A stretch of DNA of 37,515 nt, taken from a virus. Shown in pieces: positions 14,634 through 22,366 of the stretch. The position numbers and the translations under genes were made by a program. The notes below the pieces were generated by a model. That model worked only from the letters and a program-made list of their open reading frames with translations. It was not told the DNA's origin and did not search any database. Location of the stretch: positions 1-37,515 of the IMG/VR virus record IMGVR_UViG_3300031774_000059; one strand, written 5' to 3'. Position 1 is the first letter of the stretch, and each line of letters opens with the position of its first letter.

Positions 14634-16211
14634 TTATTTTACTAACCAAGTTAGATCTTCTTTTGTATTTCCAGTTTCCATCACCCAATCATCTGTTTTG
14701 TTATCTGATGGTGTGTAAACTGCTTCATAATCTAACATTTTATTTAAGACTGTTTTTTGTAATGCCATTCCTTCGGCATTTAATCGAAGTGCTGTATCCC
14801 TTACCCATAATCCTATTGCTAGACTCATTGTAAGGTCATCATTGTACCCTTCCATAGCCTCAGCTCTATTATTATGATAAATAAATACAAATAATTCATC
14901 GATTAATCTATCTGAATGAACGATGATAGATTTTTCTCTAAAATATTCTTCTAATTTCGCGATTACTAATGGTCTTGTTTTCATAGTCATACTGAATCCA
15001 GGAACCATTTGTCTTTCGGAATTTCTATATCGGTTTGTTACTTGTCTTGCGACATCAACATACCTTAAATCTTTACTTGTATAAAATAGGTTTTCGTATT
15101 CCCTATCAATTACTTGTTGAATTGCTGCCCAACCAATACTTGAGTTCTCAATAACAAGTAATGCGTTGTTATACTCCATAGCAGTATTCATACATAAATT
15201 ACCAAAATCTTTGGTAGAAATCTTTCCCTTGTATTCTGCAACTTGTTCCATATTTTCTATTTCTATTACATGAAATGCAGAAAAGTCTTGTCCATCACCA
15301 CGAGCAACATCAGCAGCAACTACATAATTCTTTGTATAATTAGGTTGTCTGTATATCCACAAGTTACTATCCATTCCTCTTTTTTCGATTGGTTTTTCAA
15401 TTAAAGTATTTTTATATTCTTCTAAAATTCTAGCATCAATAACACCACGACCAGAAGTGATGAAGTCACAATCACATTCTTGTGCGGCTCCACTTGGTCC
15501 TAATAACTTATCCTGTTCATCTCTCCAATCTTGTTCTCGTTCAGGATGAACCGTCCAATGAAGTTTTATCATATTCCAATCATTAGTTCCATTTTCTGCA
15601 CCAACCCAAGTTTTATGAAACCAATTACCAACACCATTTGGTGTGGATAGTGCAATACATTGACCACCAGTAGATAATGTACTTTGTGCAGCAGTCCATA
15701 TTGTATCAATCTTATCGATAAATGCTGCCTCATCCATAACGAGTAAGGATAGTGCCTCTGAACGACCTGCATCCTCAGTAGATGATACGGCCTTTACTTG
15801 TGAACCATTTGAATATCTAAGTGAGAGTTTGTTATCCTCAACACATTGTGACCTTACCCAACTCGGTAGGTTTGCATGCATCACTCGAATCTTCGTAACC
15901 AAATTCTTAGCGGTATCTTGTTTGGTTGCTATAACCAATATGTTCTTATCTGATTGAAATGTCATCATCCATAAAGAGTATCCAGCAGTTAATGTTGATA
16001 TACCTAACTGACGAGCTTTCAAAATAACATTATAATTATGATTCTTAAAATCTTTTAATGATGCTTCTTGAAATGGGTATAACTCAAATGGAACTTTACC
16101 TTTCATTGGATGCTGAATGACAGCATACTTTTTCAAAAAATATACTGGATCTTTAGCACATTTTAAATACTCTTTTTTGATTACTTCTTTTATTTTATTA
16201 TTATCAGTCAT
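14634..16211 (-). CDS. 17: Terminase large subunit, T4 gp17 family
   Basis: A 525-residue packaging motor with ATPase and nuclease domains. The ATPase has a Walker A-like loop KARQLGIST (65-73), in which the usual GK(T/S) lysine is replaced, as in other terminases with a displaced lysine. Walker B is LSLLVMDEAAFI (D160, E161), followed by coupling motif ALSTPNG (about 187-193). The RNase H-like nuclease shows AADVARGDGQDF (D301), LLVIENSS (E355) and NDDLTMSLAIG near 475-485. Length is slightly below T4 gp17 (610). The ATG overlaps the previous stop as TAATG. No small terminase was recognised in the window. Confidence 0.94.
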   Translation of the reverse strand: MTDNNKIKEVIKKEYLKCAKDPVYFLKKYAVIQHPMKGKVPFELYPFQEASLKDFKNHNYNVILKARQLGISTLTAGYSLWMMTFQSDKNILVIATKQDTAKNLVTKIRVMHANLPSWVRSQCVEDNKLSLRYSNGSQVKAVSSTEDAGRSEALSLLVMDEAAFIDKIDTIWTAAQSTLSTGGQCIALSTPNGVGNWFHKTWVGAENGTNDWNMIKLHWTVHPEREQDWRDEQDKLLGPSGAAQECDCDFITSGRGVIDARILEEYKNTLIEKPIEKRGMDSNLWIYRQPNYTKNYVVAADVARGDGQDFSAFHVIEIENMEQVAEYKGKISTKDFGNLCMNTAMEYNNALLVIENSSIGWAAIQQVIDREYENLFYTSKDLRYVDVARQVTNRYRNSERQMVPGFSMTMKTRPLVIAKLEEYFREKSIIVHSDRLIDELFVFIYHNNRAEAMEGYNDDLTMSLAIGLWVRDTALRLNAEGMALQKTVLNKMLDYEAVYTPSDNKTDDWVMETGNTKEDLTWLVK

Positions 16212-16591
16212 TAATCTGCTATATCCAATATTTTAATTCCAAAGTAAGTGGGAATGGTTACTGATGCCACCCCATATGTAAAGTATAGCCATTTATTTTC
16301 GTACCAACTCGGTTTTGCCAGTTTTGCCTTTTTTATGTAAGCCTCATTTTGTGCCTTTATCGAGACAATCTGTTTATCTTTTGCTACAAGTAGTAAAGAA
16401 TCTAACTCCATCTGTTCCTCATATTCCGTTACTAAGCCTTCGTAGATTTTAATCTGAGCTGATTTAGTACTATCAGAATATTGTAATTCTTTAATTTGAT
16501 TTGCTATTCCCAATACCTGTTCGTCTGTTAAAGTTGTTTGTGCAAACAATGGTATGGATAACAATAATATCCATAAGTGTTTCATATTCAT
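16211..16591 (-). CDS. Secreted coiled-coil membrane protein, possible lysis (spanin-like) protein
   Basis: A 126-residue protein with an N-terminal signal-type segment (MNMKHLWILLLSIPLFAQ), a charged helical middle that looks coiled-coil (about 40-95) and a hydrophobic segment near 100-120 (WLYFTYGVASVTIPTYFG). This exported or membrane-anchored layout is like phage spanins or other lysis accessories, but the order of elements is not a textbook Rz. The signal ending in FAQ is common in Bacteroidota and related marine phyla, a weak hint on host. The start could also be the second ATG, 6 bases in. Lysis role is an inference from topology. Confidence 0.65.
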   Translation of the reverse strand: MNMKHLWILLLSIPLFAQTTLTDEQVLGIANQIKELQYSDSTKSAQIKIYEGLVTEYEEQMELDSLLLVAKDKQIVSIKAQNEAYIKKAKLAKPSWYENKWLYFTYGVASVTIPTYFGIKILDIAD

Positions 16592-16594
16592 TAC

Positions 16595-16861
16595 CTATCT
16601 GTGTAATACATAAACTATACCACTTCCACCAATCACTACTTTCTTTGTTCCAATCGGATATAGTGTATCTGCTGACAAAGATGTTCCTGGTATCACTCCA
16701 CCATTTGCGGCATGAATAACAACATTAGTTACTACTTCACATATAAATGCTGCACCAGCATTTGAACCAGTCGCATGAAATGTTGTTGAAGAAGGAACTT
16801 TTGTTATTCTATTATAATCGCCAGTTGCACGAATTGTAGGTGTTGCTCTGTGCATGCTCAT
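16595..16861 (-). CDS. Small beta-rich phage protein of unknown function
   Basis: An 88-residue protein with AGGAG 8 bases before ATG 16861. It is rich in Gly, Thr, Val and Ala with little charge: SSTTFHATGSNAGAAFICEV, then IHAANGGVIPGTSL and YPIGTKKVVIGGSGIVYVLH. The composition suggests a small beta-structured protein such as a decoration or tail-associated domain, unlike the helical proteins around it. I recall similar short proteins in marine phages without assigned function. Confidence 0.68.
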   Translation of the reverse strand: MSMHRATPTIRATGDYNRITKVPSSTTFHATGSNAGAAFICEVVTNVVIHAANGGVIPGTSLSADTLYPIGTKKVVIGGSGIVYVLHR

Positions 16862-16885
16862 ATTGTTTTCTCCTTATATATATAA

Positions 16886-17200
16886 TTATTTAGATTTTGA
16901 AAACTTTCTTAAAAAAGCTGCTGCATCGTCTACGGCATCCTTTTCGAAAGTTACTTCCATCTTTTTTACCTCGTTCTTAGTACGAGTAAGTTTTCTTTTT
17001 AAATTTGTTATTTCTTTTTTGTTTTTGGTTTTATTTTCTTCTAATTTTTCCACTTCCTTTGCAACTTCTTTTTCTTTTTTCTTCTGTTCTTTAATTACTT
17101 TACCAAGTTCCTCTACTTCTTTTGATTTTTTAGCACTTAAAATAGTACTTAATCCAAAAAGTCCTAAAATACCAACTATGAGTTTCTTTAAAAAGTCCAT
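16886..17200 (-). CDS. Membrane-anchored coiled-coil protein
   Basis: A 104-residue protein with one N-terminal membrane helix (about 5-22, LKKLIVGILGLFGLSTIL), followed by a very charged Lys/Glu coiled coil (about 25-85) and a short tail. GGAG precedes the ATG. A single N-terminal anchor followed by a coiled coil is the layout of inner-membrane spanins, and a second such protein is at 20373-20636. Lysis or membrane-associated function is inferred. Confidence 0.65.
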   Translation of the reverse strand: MDFLKKLIVGILGLFGLSTILSAKKSKEVEELGKVIKEQKKKEKEVAKEVEKLEENKTKNKKEITNLKRKLTRTKNEVKKMEVTFEKDAVDDAAAFLRKFSKSK

Positions 17201-17202
17201 AT

Positions 17203-17490
17203 TTACATCTCCATTATTTGTTTGTATGTAGATTTACCCTCTAATTTTTTAGTTTTAGCTGGTTCATCAAAATCACTATCATCATTTTTTTTATATTTTC
17301 CGAATCCGTCCTTATCCCTAACCATTTTTTCATCAACGGGTTTTGGTATTCTAAAATTAACTACCTTTCTTCCGTTTATTGTTGGCATTCCATAATCATC
17401 TTTACCAATTTCTTTTACTTTAATTTTTTTGTTTTTAAATCTACCACCTAAGATGGTATCTCCAACATTTATATCTATTGTAATGGCCAT
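17203..17490 (-). CDS. Small conserved phage protein (MAITIDINVGDTILGGRFKN)
   Basis: A 95-residue protein with AGGAG before the ATG. The N-terminal half (DTILGGRFKNKKIKVKEIG, then YGMPTINGRKVVNFRI) looks like a compact SH3-type beta barrel. The C-terminal third is charged and probably disordered. I recall close relatives in marine phage genomes with no known function. Confidence 0.7.
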   Translation of the reverse strand: MAITIDINVGDTILGGRFKNKKIKVKEIGKDDYGMPTINGRKVVNFRIPKPVDEKMVRDKDGFGKYKKNDDSDFDEPAKTKKLEGKSTYKQIMEM

Positions 17491-18176
17491 TATTTAACTC
17501 CTTTAGGTAACAAATCAACTAACTTACCACCTTTCCATTCTCTACCTTTAACTGCACCCATTATTCTGTGGTCTTTCCATTTATTCCATAATTTTTTATT
17601 ACCTGCAAATACCGATTCTCCACCTTGCTGTACTTGTCTATATCCACTTACACTTCCCATTTCCTTAGAACCAGGTTCAGGTGTTGCTGGTACTCCACCA
17701 CTTTCTGTTCCCTCTGGTGGTGTTGTTGGTTTAATTAAAGTTTGAGCAGTTGTTACAAAATTTGCTGTTTCAGGTGGAATGGTATATTCTTGTTTTCTGT
17801 GAAATCCGTGTATTCCATAAGTTCTTTGTCTCGGTGATAATGGTGGTGTGTCATCTCTTAACTCATCAGATTTAATTTCTGAATTACCATCGGGATCACT
17901 TAAATATTTGTAAAGTTTACCTGCATCTCTTTTTGCCCGTCTTTCATTATTCTGACTATCAGGACCCCCATAGATATTATCTGATGCTGGAAAATCAACT
18001 TGTTGCATTCCACGAGTTAAACTTGCAGGTCCTACATATCGTCTTTCACCTCTTTTGGTAAATAAACCATCGGGCCATGCATCTCCTGTGGTTATTCCAG
18101 ATCCACCATATCCTGAAGTACCCGTTGGTGAAGCTTCGTTAATTAATTTCCACAATCCTTTTTCGAATATGTTCAC
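17490..18176 (-). CDS. Putative packaged protein, tagged N-terminus (GTG start)
   Basis: I choose GTG 18176, which gives 228 residues, has GGAG 6 bases upstream and overlaps the previous stop as TAGTG. TTG 18188 is the alternative and has no ribosome site. The protein begins MNIFEKGLWKLINEAS, so the tag would be cut at LINE/A. The rest is a Gly/Pro/Ser-rich, largely disordered chain. It has a short motif QVDFPASDNIYGG resembling QLHFPKADNPYD in the protein at 24865-25224, and a basic C-terminus. Its ribosome site lies within the last codons of the preceding ligase fragment. Function unknown. Confidence 0.7.
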   Translation of the reverse strand: MNIFEKGLWKLINEASPTGTSGYGGSGITTGDAWPDGLFTKRGERRYVGPASLTRGMQQVDFPASDNIYGGPDSQNNERRAKRDAGKLYKYLSDPDGNSEIKSDELRDDTPPLSPRQRTYGIHGFHRKQEYTIPPETANFVTTAQTLIKPTTPPEGTESGGVPATPEPGSKEMGSVSGYRQVQQGGESVFAGNKKLWNKWKDHRIMGAVKGREWKGGKLVDLLPKGVK

Positions 18177-18925
18177 TAATTTCTCCAACTTATCATAAGG
18201 TTTTGTCCATCAAGTTTTTCAGTTACATTATCTTCCCTATCTAACTGACCACCTAAACCTCTTTCTATGATATTTTTTAAATCTTTAAATGTTAAATTTT
18301 TATCATCAAAAGGATGTGCCATATGTCCGTATGCTCCACCTTCTGTGATTAATTCTCTAAGTTCATCATCCCACCAATCTTTTGAAAGTGGTGAATATTT
18401 CTCAACATGAAGTCTTGGACGACCACCTTTAAATTTCTTTTTTGTTTTCTTTGCCGCTAAATCAGTATCTGCTTCGTTATTTTCTTTACGAGTTTTAGCA
18501 TCAATTCCTGATGCTATAGGTGGGCCGGCCATTTGTTGGTCTTTATCAACTCCCATCCACTTCATGACTTTCCAACCCAAATTATCCATTACATTCCGTA
18601 AAGTTTTTTTATACTTTTTTACCTCTCCGTGAGATATTGGATTTGTTGCTCTATGTGACATAGTGTAATCTTCTTCTGGATCCATTGCTCCATCACTTAG
18701 TATATAATCAATTACTTTCCAACCTAAATCATTCTGTAATGATTGTATCCAATCTTCAGACTCGGATTTGTATTGTCCCAAAGATTTGTAAAATGTAGGT
18801 GGCCCGTCATCAGTTGGTGCATTATTTGTTGCCGAACCAGCCTCATTTAAAATATCTTTAATATCATTCTCAACTAAAAAATCACCAATGACATCATCAC
18901 TAAATTCTTTTAAGTAATCTCTCAT
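18176..18925 (-). CDS. Tagged protein ending in the N-terminal (motif I) fragment of an RNA ligase
   Basis: A 249-residue protein. The N-terminal tag is long (MRDYLKEFSDDVIGDFLVEN, then DIKDILNE/A). The middle has two LGWKV repeats (about 67 and 116). After ELITE195 comes GGAYGHMAHPFDDKNLTFKD and finally TEKLDGQNLMISWRN at the very end. KLDG (K237) is nucleotidyltransferase motif I, holding the lysine that is adenylylated in DNA/RNA ligases, but the chain stops 12 residues later, long before motifs III-V. Those motifs are in the protein at 20636-22366. The ATG overlaps the previous gene by 4 bases; no ribosome site. Either a trans-acting half-enzyme or a broken one. Confidence 0.72.
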   Translation of the reverse strand: MRDYLKEFSDDVIGDFLVENDIKDILNEAGSATNNAPTDDGPPTFYKSLGQYKSESEDWIQSLQNDLGWKVIDYILSDGAMDPEEDYTMSHRATNPISHGEVKKYKKTLRNVMDNLGWKVMKWMGVDKDQQMAGPPIASGIDAKTRKENNEADTDLAAKKTKKKFKGGRPRLHVEKYSPLSKDWWDDELRELITEGGAYGHMAHPFDDKNLTFKDLKNIIERGLGGQLDREDNVTEKLDGQNLMISWRN

Positions 18926-19476
18926 CTTGTTTCAACTTTGTTTTTATCTAACCACCATTGAACTTTAGCAACTAACATATCCTCATCTCTACCACCTCGT
19001 CTTGCACTAAAACTATTTAAATAATCTTTAACTAAATAGTAAGCTGGTTCTTCATCTTTTGAACCAGGTCTGATATTTCCTACAACTTGCGATGCTTGCA
19101 TATCAGTATTTACATGGTACTTTAAATAATCATAATCAAATATACCATCATTATATCCTGATGTTTGAACCCAATTTAAAATCTTATCACCTTTATCACT
19201 TCTCCAATCCCAATCATTTTTGTATTTAGAATGTCCCCATCCTTGTACATAAGCGTAATACTGATACATTAAGTTAGTAGGTTGTCTTTTCTTACCAGGC
19301 TTACCTCTATAATCTAATTTATGAAAACCATCTTTCATTACTTCTTTACAAAGTTTTATTGTTTTTGATGGTATTTTAGGTTTAGCGCCAGTTGCCTTTT
19401 TAGCCATATTTATGACTTTATGAAAGTCACTATGTGTTACAATTCGTTCTACTATTAATTCTTTTAATTTAATCAT
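18922..19476 (-). CDS. Putative packaged protein with capsid-targeting-like tag
   Basis: A 184-residue basic protein with tag MIKLKELIVER (cleavage expected after LIVE10). It is rich in aromatic residues (NLMYQYYAYVQGWGHSKYK, DWDWRSDKGDKILNWV) and looks folded rather than disordered. The C-terminus has DEDMLVAKVQWWLDKNK. The ATG has only a weak GGAAA site and overlaps the previous gene by 4 bases. I do not recognise the domain; the tag suggests it travels inside the head. Confidence 0.7.
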   Translation of the reverse strand: MIKLKELIVERIVTHSDFHKVINMAKKATGAKPKIPSKTIKLCKEVMKDGFHKLDYRGKPGKKRQPTNLMYQYYAYVQGWGHSKYKNDWDWRSDKGDKILNWVQTSGYNDGIFDYDYLKYHVNTDMQASQVVGNIRPGSKDEEPAYYLVKDYLNSFSARRGGRDEDMLVAKVQWWLDKNKVETR

Positions 19477-19733
19477 CTTTTTTCCAAATCAAATGCCCTG
19501 GTTAACATTGCACCAGCATTTTGAAGTTTAAGACGAGCTTCATCATATTTTTTAAAGTATCTCATTAAAGTTCTATTCTTACTCTTTTTAATATCATCCT
19601 CAAGTTCATACCAAAGTTTCCCATCTCGTGCCTTATAAATGTAATTACTTCCAACCCTTAGTAATTTTTGGTGATTCATAGAAATATCATCAAGGTCTAC
19701 CTTTTCTTCTAATATTTTCTTCATTTTAATCAC
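19473..19733 (-). CDS. Small putative packaged protein with tag (GTG start)
   Basis: An 86-residue protein from GTG 19733, with GGAG 7 bases upstream. The tag is MIKMKKILEEK. The rest is charged and helical (NYIYKARDGKLWYELEDDIK, then YDEARLKLQNAGAMLTRAFD). A promoter-like motif lies about 30 bases upstream, so it may head a small transcript with the next two genes. Function unknown. Confidence 0.65.
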   Translation of the reverse strand: MIKMKKILEEKVDLDDISMNHQKLLRVGSNYIYKARDGKLWYELEDDIKKSKNRTLMRYFKKYDEARLKLQNAGAMLTRAFDLEKR

Positions 19734-19762
19734 TTATTTTCTCCGATATATATAGTTTCACA

Positions 19763-19778
19763 CATATAAATATTAAAC
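19763..19778 (-). promoter_or_regulatory. Putative late promoter motif, copy 5
   Basis: The minus strand reads AGTTTAATATTTATATGTG between the zinc-ribbon gene and the tagged gene starting at 19733. One base differs from the core of the other copies. Confidence 0.42.
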
Positions 19779-20369
19779 TTCTAAACTATTGAGTTTTTCT
19801 TCAACTTCTTCTTTAATTTTATTTAATTCTTCGAGGGCCTCGGTAGACATTTTTTCAACTTGTTCCTTATTCTGACTCCACTTTTCTTGTTGTAGTTCTA
19901 TTTCTTTAACACCAACCGAATCATAAATCTCTACTGGTTTAGAAGCCTCTACTTTCCAATCTTCTATACTTGAAATTTGGTCTCGTATATAAGAAAGTTG
20001 GTTGTTTAACACCTTACTTTCTTCCCACTTCTCGTATTTTCCTTCGATACGAAGTTTATTTTCAAATGTTATTTGACAATCAAAACAATGTTGATGTAAT
20101 CTATACATCTTATCATCTAATCGTTTTTTCATTACCTTTTTACACTTAGGACAAAACCAAGGCATTCTAGCATCCTTTAATGCAGCTGAGCGTTCATTTT
20201 TCTTTTCTCGTTCTAATCTTACTTCTTCTTCTCTTTTTTTCTTTTCGTCCAAATCTTCCATCTGAACATAAATCTTTTTCTCAACTTTATCACCACGAGC
20301 AACACGCTTAATATTTTCTATTTGTCTTTCTCGTTCTCTGTGATTAGTTGATAAAATACTATCACTCAT
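19773..20369 (-). CDS. Zinc-ribbon coiled-coil protein, conserved in T4-like marine phages
   Basis: A 198-residue protein. Charged helices flank a central zinc-binding module near residues 69-105: WFCPKCKKVMKKRLDDKMY followed by LHQHCFDCQ, giving CxxC and CxxC pairs with nearby histidines. The following ENKLRIEGKYEKWEE and the long C-terminal coiled coil are features I recall in similar marine phage proteins. AGGAG precedes the ATG. It has no capsid tag, so it may act in the infected cell. A nucleic-acid or assembly adaptor role is possible, but nothing shows it directly. Confidence 0.75.
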   Translation of the reverse strand: MSDSILSTNHRERERQIENIKRVARGDKVEKKIYVQMEDLDEKKKREEEVRLEREKKNERSAALKDARMPWFCPKCKKVMKKRLDDKMYRLHQHCFDCQITFENKLRIEGKYEKWEESKVLNNQLSYIRDQISSIEDWKVEASKPVEIYDSVGVKEIELQQEKWSQNKEQVEKMSTEALEELNKIKEEVEEKLNSLEV

Positions 20370-20372
20370 ACT

Positions 20373-20636
20373 CTAACTCCTTTGTAACGAATCAAGTTTA
20401 AACTTAAATTTTAAGTCCTCAAGTTCTTGATCTCTTTTCATTAATTCTAATTCGGCTTGTATTGCCTTAACACTATTTTCTTGTTCTATCTGTGTTTCTA
20501 ATGTTGATACTCTATTTTCTAACTTGTACCATCCACCACCTAATGCACCTACCAAACCAATAATATTAATAATAAATTTAATATTATTCATTTTTTTCAT
20601 CTTAAAGATTTCTTGTATATCTTCGAAATCTTCCAT
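20373..20636 (-). CDS. Small membrane-anchored coiled-coil protein, spanin-like layout
   Basis: An 87-residue protein with a membrane helix near residues 17-37 (NNIKFIINIIGLVGALGGGW), then a coiled coil (LENRVSTLETQIEQENS onward). The ATG overlaps the previous stop as TAATG, with no clear ribosome site; an internal ATG at residue 13 or 16 is possible. Inner-membrane spanin or holin accessory is a topology-based guess. Confidence 0.62.
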   Translation of the reverse strand: MEDFEDIQEIFKMKKMNNIKFIINIIGLVGALGGGWYKLENRVSTLETQIEQENSVKAIQAELELMKRDQELEDLKFKFKLDSLQRS

Positions 20637-22366
20637 TAGAATGTCATCAATCCTGTTATTTGATTAATAGGTGCAAATGCTCCTGTAAATTTAAATGTCT
20701 TTCCGTTGTATTTAAAAACTATTCCTTCACTTGGAACTATTGCCTTCAGACCACCAATCTTATTTAATTTATCCAATTGTAATTTTAATGTGTTAAGTTT
20801 TTTCAAATCCTTTTTACTTCTCACATCTTTAATTGCTGCATCTAATTGTTTCTTTACTCGTTGAACCGTAGAGTCAGGATTTGCTGCTAACCAACCACTT
20901 ACATTTGTCATTATTTCTGCACCAACTTCAAAGAACAATTCCTCAAATGGTTTCATATTCTTTTTAACCATTTTTGCGTGGTCTACTTTATCCGTAGTCA
21001 ATACCCAATCTAAAAATTCAGGATGATTTTTAAAATCTTTTTTAATCATTGGAACTTTATACGACTTATCAAAAAATGCCCATCTTTTAGTTAATTTTTT
21101 TAATGGTGCCTTTGGAATTGTAAATCCGTGTTGTTTTGCTGCATTAAATATAAATTCTTCCCAATAGGTTTGGTGATATACTGAAAGTGAATCACTATCT
21201 TTTAAGTTATATTGTTTCTGTAATCTATTTAACTTATTTATAAAATACTTTTTCTTCTTTTCAAAATTTTGATGTTTAGGTACGGTTAAAAAATTAGGTT
21301 TTCCAATCTTATATCGTTTCTGTATGTTTTGGTTGACTTGTTTAATCATACCAGCTAACATTCTTGCACTATCTTTGACCTCTCCAATTGCATTTCCTTC
21401 ATCATCATATTCGAGTGCTCCGTGAAATACGATTTCTGCCTTGTCATAATTTATCACATTAGATGACTTTGGCCACATAACCTCAAGATTCATCCAAGCC
21501 TTACCATTCTTGAATATTCTGTTTCTTTGTTTTTCAGAAAGAGAACCGATGGCCTTTTCCAAATCCTTCATAGCAAAACTAAATGCGTCCGATATATCCC
21601 CCCTACCTTTAAACTTTGAAATTATTCCACCTGTGGTTAGTGCTGTCTTACCACCATTCTTCAAGTGTCCTTTGTTTCTAGCGGCTACTAATCTTTCTGT
21701 AAGTAAATTTTCTTTGATCTCAAATAACTTTCTAAACTTGTTGGTCATCATTTGATAAACACCTTTATCGAAATAACCAAATGCCTGTTTAAATAATTTA
21801 GGTCTTTCTTTATCATCTATTTTAGGTGAACCGAGTAATTCTCTCATTACCGTTCCACTAACTTCTTTTCCACCAACCCTAACTGATTGATGTGGAGCTA
21901 CCATAAAGTATCCGTGTTCTTCATATCCCTTTAGATTATTCTTGTGTTTTCTATAATCTTGGAAATACGATAAACCACCACTTTTCTTTTTACCACCTGC
22001 CAATCTACCAGCATCCTTAGCTCCAAATATATATATCACGGCTGTAGTCTCGGAATCGTATTTTTTTAGCACATTATTTGCCACCAATGGAACTTTTTCC
22101 TTTATAATACGATTCTTAGGAACACCCATCTTTACCATATGACGAAGTTTTTCTCTGTAATTCATAGGGTGTTTTGGTGGTTTTTTGATGTCTGATGTGG
22201 TGATGTAAGCATCATCTACCTTTGACTTTAACCACTTGTAAGTTTTTAAGTGATGTGGGCCAAATGGTTGATACCTACCACCATAGATTCCTACAATCTT
22301 TTTAATCTTAGGTCTATCTTCTTCGGGTAGTAAATCTCTTATCAATTCTCTTGTTAATTTATCCAT
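20636..22366 (-). CDS. NMN-adenylyltransferase-like domain fused to RNA ligase C-terminal part
   Basis: A 576-residue, two-domain protein. Residues about 20-215 are a cytidylyltransferase-fold domain: GIYGGRYQPFGPHHL (26-40) is the (H/T)xGH-type nucleotide site and VSGTVMREL (169-177) the ISSTxxR-like motif, as in NMNAT and related NAD enzymes. After KENLLTE223 the chain jumps straight into RLVAARNKGHLKNGG, followed by WMNLEVMWP (about 291-299, motif III-like), PSEGIVFKYNGK (545-556, motif IV) and FKFTGAFAP (motif V-like) of an ATP-dependent RNA ligase. There is no KxDG motif I in this protein; it is in 18176-18925. GGGAG precedes the ATG, which overlaps the previous stop as TAATG. Confidence 0.8.
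   Translation of the reverse strand: MDKLTRELIRDLLPEEDRPKIKKIVGIYGGRYQPFGPHHLKTYKWLKSKVDDAYITTSDIKKPPKHPMNYREKLRHMVKMGVPKNRIIKEKVPLVANNVLKKYDSETTAVIYIFGAKDAGRLAGGKKKSGGLSYFQDYRKHKNNLKGYEEHGYFMVAPHQSVRVGGKEVSGTVMRELLGSPKIDDKERPKLFKQAFGYFDKGVYQMMTNKFRKLFEIKENLLTERLVAARNKGHLKNGGKTALTTGGIISKFKGRGDISDAFSFAMKDLEKAIGSLSEKQRNRIFKNGKAWMNLEVMWPKSSNVINYDKAEIVFHGALEYDDEGNAIGEVKDSARMLAGMIKQVNQNIQKRYKIGKPNFLTVPKHQNFEKKKKYFINKLNRLQKQYNLKDSDSLSVYHQTYWEEFIFNAAKQHGFTIPKAPLKKLTKRWAFFDKSYKVPMIKKDFKNHPEFLDWVLTTDKVDHAKMVKKNMKPFEELFFEVGAEIMTNVSGWLAANPDSTVQRVKKQLDAAIKDVRSKKDLKKLNTLKLQLDKLNKIGGLKAIVPSEGIVFKYNGKTFKFTGAFAPINQITGLMTF

Noticed and set aside
18176-22366. Simple frameshift, intron or intein splitting the ligase
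   Set aside because: The pieces are 2.5 kb apart in swapped order, separated by four intact genes, with no splicing motifs visible; rearrangement fits better.
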